64,000 bases of DNA, from the NCBI RefSeq assembly GCF_004785685.1, contig NZ_SRPF01000002.1:992001-1056000 (forward strand), in the 5' to 3' direction. The notes under the pieces are model-generated. The model saw only the letters and a program-made list of their open reading frames with translations. It ran no database searches and was not told where the DNA came from. This document shows positions 28,464 through 36,831 of the stretch, piece by piece; the stretch's first letter is position 1; every line of letters begins with the position of its first letter. A program made the translations under genes and the position numbers. The stretch comes from Marinobacter confluentis. Lineage in GTDB: Bacteria > Pseudomonadota > Gammaproteobacteria > Pseudomonadales > Oleiphilaceae.

Positions 28464-29399
28464 ATGATGACCAGGCCCCCACTGTCCGTGTTCACACTGC
28501 TGGCCTGCGCGTTGCTGCTCAGCGCCTGTTCACGCCAGAGCATTTATGAAACCGCCATAGGCTGGGAACGCTCCAGTGCCGGGCTGGAAGCATCTACCAT
28601 TGAGGTTGGTAACCTGAACATCGCCTACCTGCAGAATAAAGAGACCGTCCAGGGCGACACCATCGTGATGATCCACGGTTTCGGCGCCAACAAGGACAAC
28701 TGGACCCGCCTGGCCCGTCAACTGAGCGACAACTTCAACATCTACGCCATTGACCTGCCGGGCCACGGCGAGAGCAGCAAACCCCTGGATATCGGCTATC
28801 ACTTTGATGAACAGACCCACCGCCTGAAGCAGATCCTGGATAAACTGGACCTGGGCCGTTTCCACATGATGGGCAATTCCATGGGCGGTGCCATCACGGC
28901 GCTTTACGCCGCTTACTATCCGGAAGCTATCCACTCGGCCGTCCTGTTCGACCCGGCTGGAATCTGGGCCTACGAATCAGATCTGGCTGACCAGGTGGTG
29001 GCGGGTAAGAATCCGCTGATCCCCACGGAAGAAGGCGACTTCGAACGCCTGGTGGATTTTGCTCTGGAGAAAAAGCCCTTCGTACCCTGGCCGATCTATA
29101 GCGTTATGGAAGAGAAAGCCATCGCGAACCGCGAAGTGAACACGGTTATTTTCAATGACATCCGCGACAGCACCATGGCTTCAAAATTCAGTGAAGACAT
29201 TACCGCAATCGGGGCTCCTGTGCTGATCATCTGGGGTCAGGAAGACCGCATCACCGATCCCCGCAATGCCGAGATATTTGTTCAGCAAATCCCCGATGCC
29301 CGCAAAGTTCTTCTTGACGGCATTGGGCACGCCCCGATGATCGAGGCGCCGGAAAGATCCGCGAGCCTGTTCCGTGAGTTTCTGGCCGAAACACGGTAG
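28464..29399 (+). CDS. Lipoprotein alpha/beta hydrolase (family V-like lipase)
   Basis: A 311-residue secreted esterase or lipase. A lipoprotein signal peptide ends at ALLLSAC (Cys about residue 22). The oxyanion segment is MIHGFGANKDNW, the nucleophile Ser lies in MMGNSMGGA, the Asp in IWGQEDRITDP and the His in DGIGHAPMIEAP, completing the triad. The HGFGANKDNW segment and spacing resemble cold-active family V lipases of Moraxella and Psychrobacter. Two adjacent ATG codons follow a GGAG site. The true substrate, whether triacylglycerol or short esters, is not known. Confidence 0.87.
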   Translation: MMTRPPLSVFTLLACALLLSACSRQSIYETAIGWERSSAGLEASTIEVGNLNIAYLQNKETVQGDTIVMIHGFGANKDNWTRLARQLSDNFNIYAIDLPGHGESSKPLDIGYHFDEQTHRLKQILDKLDLGRFHMMGNSMGGAITALYAAYYPEAIHSAVLFDPAGIWAYESDLADQVVAGKNPLIPTEEGDFERLVDFALEKKPFVPWPIYSVMEEKAIANREVNTVIFNDIRDSTMASKFSEDITAIGAPVLIIWGQEDRITDPRNAEIFVQQIPDARKVLLDGIGHAPMIEAPERSASLFREFLAETR

Positions 29400-29437
29400 C
29401 CTTGGCGGAGTCTGTTGGGCAACCGTGAACTAACCGC

Positions 29438-31009
29438 ATGCCAGAAGCTATATGGATATCCTTCGCATTCGGCCTTGGCCTTCTGGTCAAGACCGTAGGC
29501 CTGCCGCCGCTGGTAGGTTACCTGGCCGCTGGTTTTGTGCTCAGTGGCATCTCCGCCGTCACTGAGGTCACCATTGAGGCCACCGACGTACTGGCGCACA
29601 TCGCCCATCTGGGTGTGTTGTTGCTGCTGTTTACGGTTGGCCTGAAGCTCAAACTGCGCTCGATCATCAGCCCCGAGGTCATCGGTGGCAGCCTGCTTCA
29701 CTTCGGGATCACCTGTGCCATATTCACCCCCGGTCTCTATCTGCTGATGGACCTGGAGTGGCAAACCGCCTTCCTTCTGGCCATTGCCCTATCCTTTTCC
29801 AGCACCGTGCTGGCCGCCAAGGTTCTGGAAACCAAACGCGAGCTTCGCGCCTTTCATGGCCGGGTCGCTATTGGCATTCTGATCATGCAGGACCTCATTG
29901 CCCTGGTGGTAATGAGCCTGGCAGCCGGCGAGGCGCCGTCAAAGTGGGCATTGGTGGTGTTCGGGCTGCCACTTCTGCGCCCGCTGCTCTACCGGCTTCT
30001 GGATGCAAGCGGCCACGATGAACTGTTGGTGCTTCTGGGACTGTTGCTGGCTCTGGTACTGGGCGGGCTTGGCTTCGAGGCAGTCGGGCTCAGCTCTGAA
30101 CTGGGCGCCCTGGTTTTTGGTGCCATGCTGGCGAATCACCCCCGCTCGCAGGAACTGGCCAAATCCCTCTGGAGCGTGAAAGAAGTGTTTCTGGTGGGCT
30201 TCTTTCTGCAGATCGGTATTGGCGGCTTGCCCGACAGTGAAGCGCTGATATTTGCAGTGGTTGCCACTCTGGTACTGCCACTGAAAGGCCTGCTGTTTTT
30301 CTTCCTGTTGCTGCTGTTCCGGTTGCGGGCCCGCAGCGGCTTCCTCAGCTCCCTGTCGCTGACCAATTACAGCGAATTCGGCCTGATTGTCGCCAGCGTT
30401 GCCCTGCCGGAATGGCTGGTACCCCTGGCGATCACGGTTTCACTGTCGTTCGTGATTTCGGCGCCGCTGAATCGATATTCTCATGCGCTTTATGAGCGCC
30501 TTGGCAGCTCGCTCGAGCGCTTCGAAAGCCGCACCCGCCATCCTGACGAACAACCGGTCTCGCTGGGCAACACTCGCGTATTGGTCATGGGCATGGGTCG
30601 AACCGGGGCGGCGGCCTATGACTGGCTCAGCGAAAACGAACGGGACCTGATGGGCCTGGACTCAGACCCGGCAAAAATACAGCAGCATCAGGAGGCAGGC
30701 CGTAACGTGGTGTTTGCCGATGCCGAAGATAATACTTTCTGGCAGGGACTTCATATGCCGGCCCTGGAAGCGGTTGTACTCGCCATGGGTGATATCGAAG
30801 GCAAACTGATTGCGGCGCGTATGCTCAGGCACAAAGGGTTTACCGGCTACATTGTCGCGCACACCATGTACACCGACGAAGCCCGCAAAATCTGCGAAGC
30901 CGGCGCTGACGAAGCCTACCTCACCATGAGCGAAACCGGCGTAGCCCTGGCAAGCCACCTGATGGATCATCGGCCTGCCATGCCCTCGCAAACCGCAGGC
31001 AATACCTGA
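29438..31009 (+). CDS. CPA2 cation/proton antiporter with TrkA-N domain
   Basis: An inner-membrane protein of 523 residues with about twelve helices (residues 1-355), including LSFSSTVLAAKVLE and QDLIALVVMSLA, the conserved helices of KefB/KefC/YbaL transporters. The C-terminus (about 385-510) is a TrkA-N nucleotide-binding domain (VLVMGMGRTGAAAYDWL). It probably exchanges K or Na for protons. Its last base overlaps the ATG of the HEN1-like gene, so the two are coupled. It lacks the longer C-terminal extension of KefC. Confidence 0.88.
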   Translation: MPEAIWISFAFGLGLLVKTVGLPPLVGYLAAGFVLSGISAVTEVTIEATDVLAHIAHLGVLLLLFTVGLKLKLRSIISPEVIGGSLLHFGITCAIFTPGLYLLMDLEWQTAFLLAIALSFSSTVLAAKVLETKRELRAFHGRVAIGILIMQDLIALVVMSLAAGEAPSKWALVVFGLPLLRPLLYRLLDASGHDELLVLLGLLLALVLGGLGFEAVGLSSELGALVFGAMLANHPRSQELAKSLWSVKEVFLVGFFLQIGIGGLPDSEALIFAVVATLVLPLKGLLFFFLLLLFRLRARSGFLSSLSLTNYSEFGLIVASVALPEWLVPLAITVSLSFVISAPLNRYSHALYERLGSSLERFESRTRHPDEQPVSLGNTRVLVMGMGRTGAAAYDWLSENERDLMGLDSDPAKIQQHQEAGRNVVFADAEDNTFWQGLHMPALEAVVLAMGDIEGKLIAARMLRHKGFTGYIVAHTMYTDEARKICEAGADEAYLTMSETGVALASHLMDHRPAMPSQTAGNT

Positions 31010-31650
31010 TGTACCAACCCGGCCATGCCAGTGAACACACCATGACCCAGATGACCTCCCTGCACGAGGAACGTCTGGATTTTGTGTTCCGGACCCTCAG
31101 GGATACCGGCGCCCGGAAAGTTCTGGATCTAGGTTGCGGCTCCGGTTCCCTGCTCTACCGGCTGCTGGCCGACAGCCAGTTTGATCAGGTTACGGGGCTG
31201 GAAGACTCGGGCGTGTCGCTGCGGCAGGCGCGCTCGGTTCTGGCGGACTTTCTGGGCCAGAACCCGCCCCGAATCCAGCTGATCCGGGGATCCTATGCAG
31301 AGCGCAATACCGCCCTGACCGGATACGAGGCCGCTGCCATGGTCGAAACCATCGAGCACGTTCGCCCCGAGCAGCTTTCAAAAGTGGAACTGGCGGTGTT
31401 CGGCCAGTACCGGCCCGGATGCCTGTTCATGACCACACCGAATCGCGAATACAACCCACTGTTTGATCTGGCGCCCGGCGAGTTTCGCGAGGAAGACCAC
31501 AAGTTCGAATGGGACCGGGTCAAGTTCCAGCGCTGGGCGCGAGGCGTCGCGGACCGCAACGGTTACGACGTTCGCTTCGGTGGCATCGGGGACTTTGTCC
31601 CTGACGTAGGCCACCCCACCCAGACCGCGTTCTTTACCCGCCGGAACTGA
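31009..31650 (+). CDS. HEN1-like small-RNA 3'-terminal 2'-O-methyltransferase domain protein
   Basis: A 213-residue class I SAM enzyme. The SAM loop is VLDLGCGSGSLLYRLL (residues 38-53). The Hen1-specific metal ligands are in place: E113 and E116-H117 in MVETIEHV, and H164 in EEDHKFEW. Segments FMTTPNREYNPLF and DHKFEWDRVKFQRWA are very close to what is recalled of animal HENMT1, and nearer to it than to the C-terminal domain of bacterial Hen1 of Pnkp/Hen1 RNA-repair operons; no Pnkp is adjacent and no N-terminal ligase-binding domain is present. By family, it would 2'-O-methylate the 3'-terminal nucleotide of an RNA; the bacterial substrate is unknown. A later ATG (residue 12) is also possible as start. 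Confidence 0.8.
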   Translation: MYQPGHASEHTMTQMTSLHEERLDFVFRTLRDTGARKVLDLGCGSGSLLYRLLADSQFDQVTGLEDSGVSLRQARSVLADFLGQNPPRIQLIRGSYAERNTALTGYEAAAMVETIEHVRPEQLSKVELAVFGQYRPGCLFMTTPNREYNPLFDLAPGEFREEDHKFEWDRVKFQRWARGVADRNGYDVRFGGIGDFVPDVGHPTQTAFFTRRN

Positions 31651-31666
31651 TCAGCGGGATTTTGCG

Positions 31667-32410
31667 CTATCGAACCCGGCGCCAGGCGCTCAGTTCGGCA
31701 ATGGTGTGCTGGAACTTGCGGCGTGTTTCCCGGATTACGAACGGTACATCCTCGGGCGCCTGGATTTCCTCGAAGTGGTCGGTAAGCACTTCACGCATGC
31801 CGTCCAGAACAGTACGTGGCTGGCCGTTGTGCTCGAAGCCACCAATCCAGTTGGCGCGGGGCGTGAAATCCTCCAGCAGGGTATAGGGGGAGCTGATGAC
31901 CAGCGTGCCGTTCTCCGACAGGCGATTGTGGATGTCCATCAGGAAAGCCGCAGGGTCCTGCAGGCGGTCAATCAGGTTACCCGCAAAGATCAGGTCGTAA
32001 TTCCGATGGTCTTCTGACAGGTTGCAGGCGTCGCCGGTGGCAAAGGACACTTTCTCCGCGGCCCTGGCCAGGTCCATATTTTCCAGTTCTACCGTGACCC
32101 GTTTGCCAAGCTCGCCCTCATCACGGCGGAAGAAATCAATGGCGCCGTCTTTCTGCAGGGTGGCAGCCGCCCCGACAAACCGGGACGACAGATCAACCCC
32201 CACCACCTGGTCAAACACGCGGCCCAGCTCGAAGGCCGTGCGACCCACGGCGCAACCAAGATCCAGGGCCTTCAGTTTGTCGCGACCGGCCATCAGTTCC
32301 TGGCAGATCCGGGCGCACCGGGCCGGATAGTTACCAACGCCAAAGTGACTCTCACCGAAATGGAAATCCAGATACTGGCTCAGCAGCTCATCAGTCTCAT
32401 ACACGTTCAT
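31667..32410 (-). CDS. Putative 4-mercaptohistidine N1-methyltransferase (OvoA C-terminal type)
   Basis: A 247-residue SAM enzyme resembling the C-terminal methyltransferase half of OvoA, the ovothiol synthase. It begins YETDELLSQYLDFHFG, has the SAM motif ALDLGCAVGRTAFELG, and ends with VISSPYTLLEDFTPRANW and PFVIRETRRKFQHT, all typical of that family. It would methylate a ring nitrogen of a thiolhistidine-type product. AAGGA lies six bases before the ATG, and it is 28 bases downstream of the sulfoxide-synthase gene, so the two form one operon. In most OvoA proteins these halves are fused. Confidence 0.78.
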   Translation of the reverse strand: MNVYETDELLSQYLDFHFGESHFGVGNYPARCARICQELMAGRDKLKALDLGCAVGRTAFELGRVFDQVVGVDLSSRFVGAAATLQKDGAIDFFRRDEGELGKRVTVELENMDLARAAEKVSFATGDACNLSEDHRNYDLIFAGNLIDRLQDPAAFLMDIHNRLSENGTLVISSPYTLLEDFTPRANWIGGFEHNGQPRTVLDGMREVLTDHFEEIQAPEDVPFVIRETRRKFQHTIAELSAWRRVR

Positions 32411-32438
32411 CGCGTGTCCTTATTTGGGTTCTGTCAGT

Positions 32439-33794
32439 TTAGGGCGCACAGGTGCGGAACCCGGTGTAGACGTCATTGCGCTGCGCGAGGTAGGCCTGCC
32501 GGTAGGTGCCCCGGATCAGGTTCGGCGACGTCGCACAGCCCCCACCCCTGGTCACCTTGTGGTCGCCGAACTGCAGGGTCGACATGAATGGATAGACATC
32601 GATTTTAAAGCCGTCATAGGGGAAGAACTGACTGCTAGTCCACTCCCAGACGCTGCCCATCATCTGGCGACAACCAAAAGGACTGTCACCGGCCGGGTAA
32701 TCCCAGACCGGATTCTGCGCCATATTGCGGCCGCCCAGATCCGCCAGCTCAGGGCTGGGAGGTTCATTGCCCCAGGGGAAACGGCGGAACGGCTGGCCCG
32801 GGCGATTTGCCAGGGCAGCGACCTCCCATTCATATTCAGTGGGCAACCGCCGACCCGCCCAGTTGCACCAGGCTTCGGCTTCCCAGTAGGTAATATGAAC
32901 CACCGGGGCATCCGGATTCACCGGCTGCCATCGGTCAAAAACTCGTTCCTGCCACTGGCCATCCTGCCTGCGCCAGTAAAGAGGGTGTTGCGGCGCCTGC
33001 ACCAGGGGCTCTGATTCCCCCTGGGCCAGGGTGACGTCGACCGCGGTCTGCAGCCATTTGCGGCCGCCGAACGACCAGAGCCCCGGACGCTCATAACCAC
33101 CGTCGTCCACGAACGCCATGAATTCACGGTTGCTCACCGGCAGCTTCGAGATCTCGAAGGCAGGCAGCTCGATTTCAAAGTGCGGCTTTTCATTGTCAAA
33201 CGCGAAATCTTCATCGGCATAGGCATCGGATTCGCCTGGCATCCCAATCAGCCAGCGCCCGGCAGGAATCTTAGCATCGACTGGCTCACCGTCATTCAGG
33301 GGCGCACCCGGGGCGATTCGCTCGGGCTGGAAATCGGGTACTGCGGGATAGCCCACCGTCTGCCGACACCAGATAATCGACTCGATGTGCATGTTCTGGT
33401 GGAAAATGGAGTAGCGATAGAGGTAAAGCTCCTCGTCGGTCAGAGGCCTGTTCCGGATTCGCTCGGCAACCCGCTCGTAGATGGTGTCAAAGTAAGCCAG
33501 GGTGGCTTCCCGGCCCGGGAACAGGTCTCGACGCCAGCGGTCTGTGTGCTCGATGTGGAACGAATCCCAGAGGTCATCCATGGCCGGATCATAACTGGGG
33601 GTGCCATCAAGAAGGCTGAACACGAACACTTCGTAGAAAAACGCCGCATGCCCCATTTCCCACAGGGGCGGGTTCACGCCCGGATGATAGGGCACATCCA
33701 GCTGATCTTCAGGCAGAGTCGTAATCAGGGCACGCGTTCGCTGGCGCGCCGTTTCAAGCTCAGCTAGCAGGGTTGCTTTATCCACGCGCTGCAT
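32439..33794 (-). CDS. EgtB/SenA-like non-heme iron sulfoxide (or selenoxide) synthase
   Basis: A 451-residue oxidative C-S (or C-Se) bond-forming enzyme. The N-terminal DinB-like domain provides an iron-binding triad: H49 in LWEMGHAAFF and H132, H136 in IFHQNMHIES, matching EgtB spacing. The C-terminal formylglycine-generating-enzyme-type domain has YWEAEAWCNWAGRRLPTEYEWE, MGSVWEWTSS and RGGGCATSPNLIRGTYR...FRTC. The last block is the signature of the SenA-type EgtB variants rather than of mycobacterial EgtB. By family, it couples histidine or hercynine to a sulfur or selenium donor. The paired methyltransferase suggests a histidine-derived, N-methylated product such as ovothiol or its selenium analogue. 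No egtD, senB or senC is seen nearby. Start ATG has GGAGAG just upstream. Confidence 0.82.
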   Translation of the reverse strand: MQRVDKATLLAELETARQRTRALITTLPEDQLDVPYHPGVNPPLWEMGHAAFFYEVFVFSLLDGTPSYDPAMDDLWDSFHIEHTDRWRRDLFPGREATLAYFDTIYERVAERIRNRPLTDEELYLYRYSIFHQNMHIESIIWCRQTVGYPAVPDFQPERIAPGAPLNDGEPVDAKIPAGRWLIGMPGESDAYADEDFAFDNEKPHFEIELPAFEISKLPVSNREFMAFVDDGGYERPGLWSFGGRKWLQTAVDVTLAQGESEPLVQAPQHPLYWRRQDGQWQERVFDRWQPVNPDAPVVHITYWEAEAWCNWAGRRLPTEYEWEVAALANRPGQPFRRFPWGNEPPSPELADLGGRNMAQNPVWDYPAGDSPFGCRQMMGSVWEWTSSQFFPYDGFKIDVYPFMSTLQFGDHKVTRGGGCATSPNLIRGTYRQAYLAQRNDVYTGFRTCAP

Positions 33795-33966
33795 TCTCTC
33801 CAGATGAAACGTCTAGGGTTCTACGATAACAAACTACGGTTCAGATGAATGCCACATCACAACAGGTGCAGATGAAATCAGGGTGGCCGATCAATGATAT
33901 GCTGTCTGCTTACCCGGTGACATCCAGACCCATACATAGTTTCGAACAGCATCAAGGTGATCATCC

Positions 33967-34476
33967 ATGGCGACCCGTCCTGAACCCCGCGCCTCACGCC
34001 CCGTCAGTGCATCAGCCATCGAGCAGCATGTCTATAAAGTATTCCCGAACGACATGAACTCCCATCACACGGTGTTTGGCGGCATGATCATGTCCAAATG
34101 TGACCGACTGGCCCTGGTAGTGGCAGAACGCCACTCCGGGCATGTGTGCGTGACCGCTGCGGTGGATTCCATCCATTTCCGGGCACCGGCCAAGGGCAAC
34201 GATACCCTGCTATTCAGCCTGTCGCTGAACCGCAGCTGGGGTTCATCCATGGAAATCGGTGCGCGGGTGGAAGCAGAGAACAGCTACACCGGTGAAAGCC
34301 GCCACATTCTGTCTGCCTTTTTTACCTTTGTAGCACTGGACGAGAACGATGAACCGGTCGACGTTCCCGCGGCTGAACCACAAACAGAAGAGCAGAAACG
34401 ACGTTTTAAAAATGCAGAAATACGGCGCGAGGGTCGGCTAGAAACACGGAAAAGATTGAACGAAAGGATGGAATGA
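33967..34476 (+). CDS. Acyl-CoA thioesterase (YciA/BFIT-like hotdog)
   Basis: A 169-residue single-hotdog thioesterase that hydrolyses acyl-CoA to free acid and CoA. It shows HHTVFGGMIMSKCDRLA (active-site helix start) and VDSIHFRAPAKGNDTL, typical of the YciA group, and a charged C-terminal tail. AGGTGA precedes the ATG. It is divergent from the sulfoxide synthase gene and marks the end of normal backbone sequence before the accessory zone. Confidence 0.83.
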   Translation: MATRPEPRASRPVSASAIEQHVYKVFPNDMNSHHTVFGGMIMSKCDRLALVVAERHSGHVCVTAAVDSIHFRAPAKGNDTLLFSLSLNRSWGSSMEIGARVEAENSYTGESRHILSAFFTFVALDENDEPVDVPAAEPQTEEQKRRFKNAEIRREGRLETRKRLNERME

Positions 34477-34520
34477 ATTTGGGACAAGCCAATCCGCTAT
34501 TCGGAAACAAAGCACGCTGA

Positions 34521-34539
34521 GGTCGCATAGCGGACATTC
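34521..34539 (+). repeat. Island-edge direct repeat, left copy
   Basis: GGTCGCATAGCGGACATTC, which differs at two positions from the copy at 38757-38775. Each copy is preceded by GCTATTCGG (34496-34504 here). The two copies bracket the low-GC MocR/methyltransferase cluster. Confidence 0.6.
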
Positions 34540-34650
34540 GGACGCGAGTCACAAAGGTCCGATTTGAGGCTAGGATACATTGTGTATATCGAGAAAGGTC
34601 CAATTCGAGGAACTCCTGCGTGGGGTTAGGATCATTCACTGGTTATCCAA

Positions 34651-34962
34651 TCACTCGAAAAGTGGCCGAAAAAAACTACGCTCGTAACTGTGAATACATC
34701 GCGTTTCTTCCGCATATTGGAAGGCTGCAATGCAGTCAGGATCGTTGAAAGAGTCTTTCCTATATTGCTCGTACTCAGCAAAGCTCGGGAAAGTGAACAG
34801 GGCCAGCGCAACGTCGTTTGCGCCTTCTGAGGGTAAAAAATAACCGTGGTGTTGGCCGCCAAGTTTATCGACCAATGATATCCAAAGTCTCGAGTAATGT
34901 TCGAATTCCTTGAGTTTGTATGGATCAATCAGGTAGCGCAAATAACAGGTAACCAATGTCAT
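34651..34962 (-). CDS. NIPSNAP-family protein
   Basis: A 103-residue protein of the dimeric alpha-beta barrel fold, starting at the ATG at 34962 with GAGGAG close upstream. VTCYLRYLIDPYKLKEFEHYS and a second half GANDVALALFTFPSFAEYEQYR are characteristic of bacterial NIPSNAP proteins. It is the last gene of the minus-strand cluster that starts with the MocR regulator. Biochemical role unknown; relatives adjoin metabolic enzymes. Confidence 0.75.
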   Translation of the reverse strand: MTLVTCYLRYLIDPYKLKEFEHYSRLWISLVDKLGGQHHGYFLPSEGANDVALALFTFPSFAEYEQYRKDSFNDPDCIAAFQYAEETRCIHSYERSFFRPLFE

Positions 34963-35077
34963 TCTCCTCTTTTGGTCGTAATGACCTGCTCCCATCAGAG
35001 TGTCTCAAGATTCTCAATGACCTCGACCTAACAAGTTAATGAAGCTTATTCAGAAGCAACGCATTCAATACTCGCAG

Positions 35078-35758
35078 TCAATTACGCGACGGACTTACAG
35101 TGAGGATGATCGATTGAGGGATTCCGCTAGTATCTGAAGGTTCCTTCAGATCAATGATTTGAATCCCACAAGCGCGAAAGAGTGCCCACCAACTTTCGAG
35201 TGTCCGCATAAAAAGCGGCGGTGAGGCTCCAAAAGCTCCCGGCAGGCCTGCCCAAGTGCCTCTTCGCCATCCGGTCGAGTAATAGCTTTCTTTTAAAAAA
35301 TGCGCAGGATGGAGCGTTTGGATGACGCACACGCCTCCTGGTTTGAGTAGAAAAGGCAAAGAGGCAATAAAGTCTGAAACCGGCTTATCGCCAAACAAGG
35401 AAAAGTTGCAGACCACTAGTTCAAAATCGCCTAATTGAAGAGCGGCGAGCGAGCCCTGATTAGCGTTGTAGAACCTTCCCTTTCGAAACTTCTTAGCATG
35501 CTCGATGAGTGCGGCACTGCTATCTACGCCAATGGCGTCGTGACCGCGGTTTGCCAGCATTTCTACAAGCCAGCCCTCTCCAGAGCCGACATCGAGAAAT
35601 TTAAGCTGAGAGGCTAGGTATGGCTCCAAGACCGCGAGCAGCGCTTCACGAGTTACCGAACCGGGCGCCCGTATCTCTCCGCTGGAAACTGCATCAATCC
35701 AACTCGCCGCGTTCGATTCCCAAGCGGTTAAAACCTGGTTCTCAAAGCCCGAAGTCAT
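35078..35758 (-). CDS. Class I SAM-dependent methyltransferase (cluster, second)
   Basis: A 226-residue enzyme with the SAM motif FLDVGSGEGWLVEMLANRG near residue 54, the acidic loop AIGVDSSAALI, and FELVVCNFSLFGD, LKPGGVCVIQTLHP motifs of small-molecule methyltransferases. It overlaps the ABM-fold gene by 17 bases in a different frame, so translation is coupled. The substrate is not recognised. Codon use and GC are lower than in the flanking backbone genes. Confidence 0.78.
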   Translation of the reverse strand: MTSGFENQVLTAWESNAASWIDAVSSGEIRAPGSVTREALLAVLEPYLASQLKFLDVGSGEGWLVEMLANRGHDAIGVDSSAALIEHAKKFRKGRFYNANQGSLAALQLGDFELVVCNFSLFGDKPVSDFIASLPFLLKPGGVCVIQTLHPAHFLKESYYSTGWRRGTWAGLPGAFGASPPLFMRTLESWWALFRACGIQIIDLKEPSDTSGIPQSIILTVSPSRN

Positions 35759-36065
35759 ACTGCCGCTCGACCTTTGCTATTCGAATCGTATAAGACTCGT
35801 ACCACTGCTCCTTGCCAAGCCGTTGCGCCTCCCTGTGTTCTATTTGGTTCTTCCATTGTTGAATTGAGGCTAAGTCTCTCCAATATGAAACCGTGATTCC
35901 CACCTCCTCTCGAGCGGAATCAACACCAATAAAACCAGGCTGTTGTGCCGCAAGTTCCATCATGCGATCGGCCATTGGGGCGTAACCAGTGTCGTCCTGG
36001 GCCTTGATGGAAGAAAAGATAACGGCAAAGTAAGGCACTTCGCACAGGCGAGTTAGCAAAGTCAT
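35742..36065 (-). CDS. ABM-fold monooxygenase-like protein
   Basis: A 107-residue protein of the antibiotic-biosynthesis-monooxygenase fold. Recognised segments are MMELAAQQPGFIGVDSARE and SYWRDLASIQQWKNQIEH, close to the YqjZ-like group. Such proteins either oxidise polyphenols or are catalytically inert homologues. Its ATG directly follows the stop codon of the upstream methyltransferase (TGAATG), and its end overlaps the next gene by 17 bases. Confidence 0.8.
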   Translation of the reverse strand: MTLLTRLCEVPYFAVIFSSIKAQDDTGYAPMADRMMELAAQQPGFIGVDSAREEVGITVSYWRDLASIQQWKNQIEHREAQRLGKEQWYESYTIRIAKVERQYDFGL

Positions 36066-36740
36066 TCATGTTCTCCGGACGACAAGCATTTCATTCGCAC
36101 CACGCTGAAAGCAGTAGCCTACCTGGACGATGTCGCACTGGTAGCCAGCCTCATAGAGTCGCCTGAGGGATGGATTGAGGAAACGAGACGGCCGACCAGC
36201 CTGATTTACAAGCGGATAAACTCTTGCCTCGTCGGAAACGCGACACATATCAAGCAGCGAACTAATGTGAAATTCAAAATTTAAGTTTTCCTCGTACAGG
36301 AACAATAAGTGCGAACAAAGTGCCAAGTCATAGAAACCTGAATCGGGTAATCGCGGCAGAGCACCCTCCAGGTAACGCCCTTCACGGATGCCGTTCTCAT
36401 AATCTTCTAAAAAGATCGACATTGAAGAGGTGCGGCAAGTAACCAGAGCACCGACATCAGAGAAGTCATTCCACAAATAGTTGTCTACGTGTTTATTCAA
36501 CTCTGCGCGCATGACGGGCGTGATTTCATCAATTCGACGCGCGATCTCTTTGCCAGAGAACTTGTAAATTGGGTCAATTGAAACAACCTGTCCTCCCTTC
36601 GCAGAGAGTTCGGCGTTGAAACTTGCGGGACCATCTCCGACGCCAAGGATCCTTCCTTTGAGGTCCTTGGGCGTGAGATCAAACATTTGCCGATATTCGG
36701 CAAGGTTACGCCCCCACGGCACAACTGATGAGAGATGCAT
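36066..36740 (-). CDS. SAM-dependent methyltransferase-like protein (cluster, first)
   Basis: A 224-residue protein beginning at ATG 36740, which has a strong GGAGG site six bases upstream. GRILGVGDGPASFNAELSAKG is a class I SAM-binding loop, followed by VVSIDPIYKF and FYDLALCSHLLFLY. It is 91 bases downstream of the MocR gene. Methyl transfer is inferred from the fold only. Function and substrate unknown. Confidence 0.7.
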   Translation of the reverse strand: MHLSSVVPWGRNLAEYRQMFDLTPKDLKGRILGVGDGPASFNAELSAKGGQVVSIDPIYKFSGKEIARRIDEITPVMRAELNKHVDNYLWNDFSDVGALVTCRTSSMSIFLEDYENGIREGRYLEGALPRLPDSGFYDLALCSHLLFLYEENLNFEFHISSLLDMCRVSDEARVYPLVNQAGRPSRFLNPSLRRLYEAGYQCDIVQVGYCFQRGANEMLVVRRT

Positions 36741-36831
36741 TCGTTTCCTCCAAAGTCCACTCCCGGATTGTGGCCAAAAGCCGGACGTCGCTAAAGGTAC
36801 AGAGGCATCGATTACTAGGATGACAGATAAA

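Noticed and set aside
31009..33794. Pnkp/Hen1 RNA-repair pair, or a full selenoneine (senABC) cluster
   Set aside because: No Pnkp, SenB or SenC gene is found on either side; only single Hen1-like and SenA-like genes are present.
35026..35120. Possible integron attC site (ACCTAAC matches the RYYYAAC box)
   Set aside because: No matching GTTRRRY partner at a suitable distance and no stem; the motif is too short to count alone.
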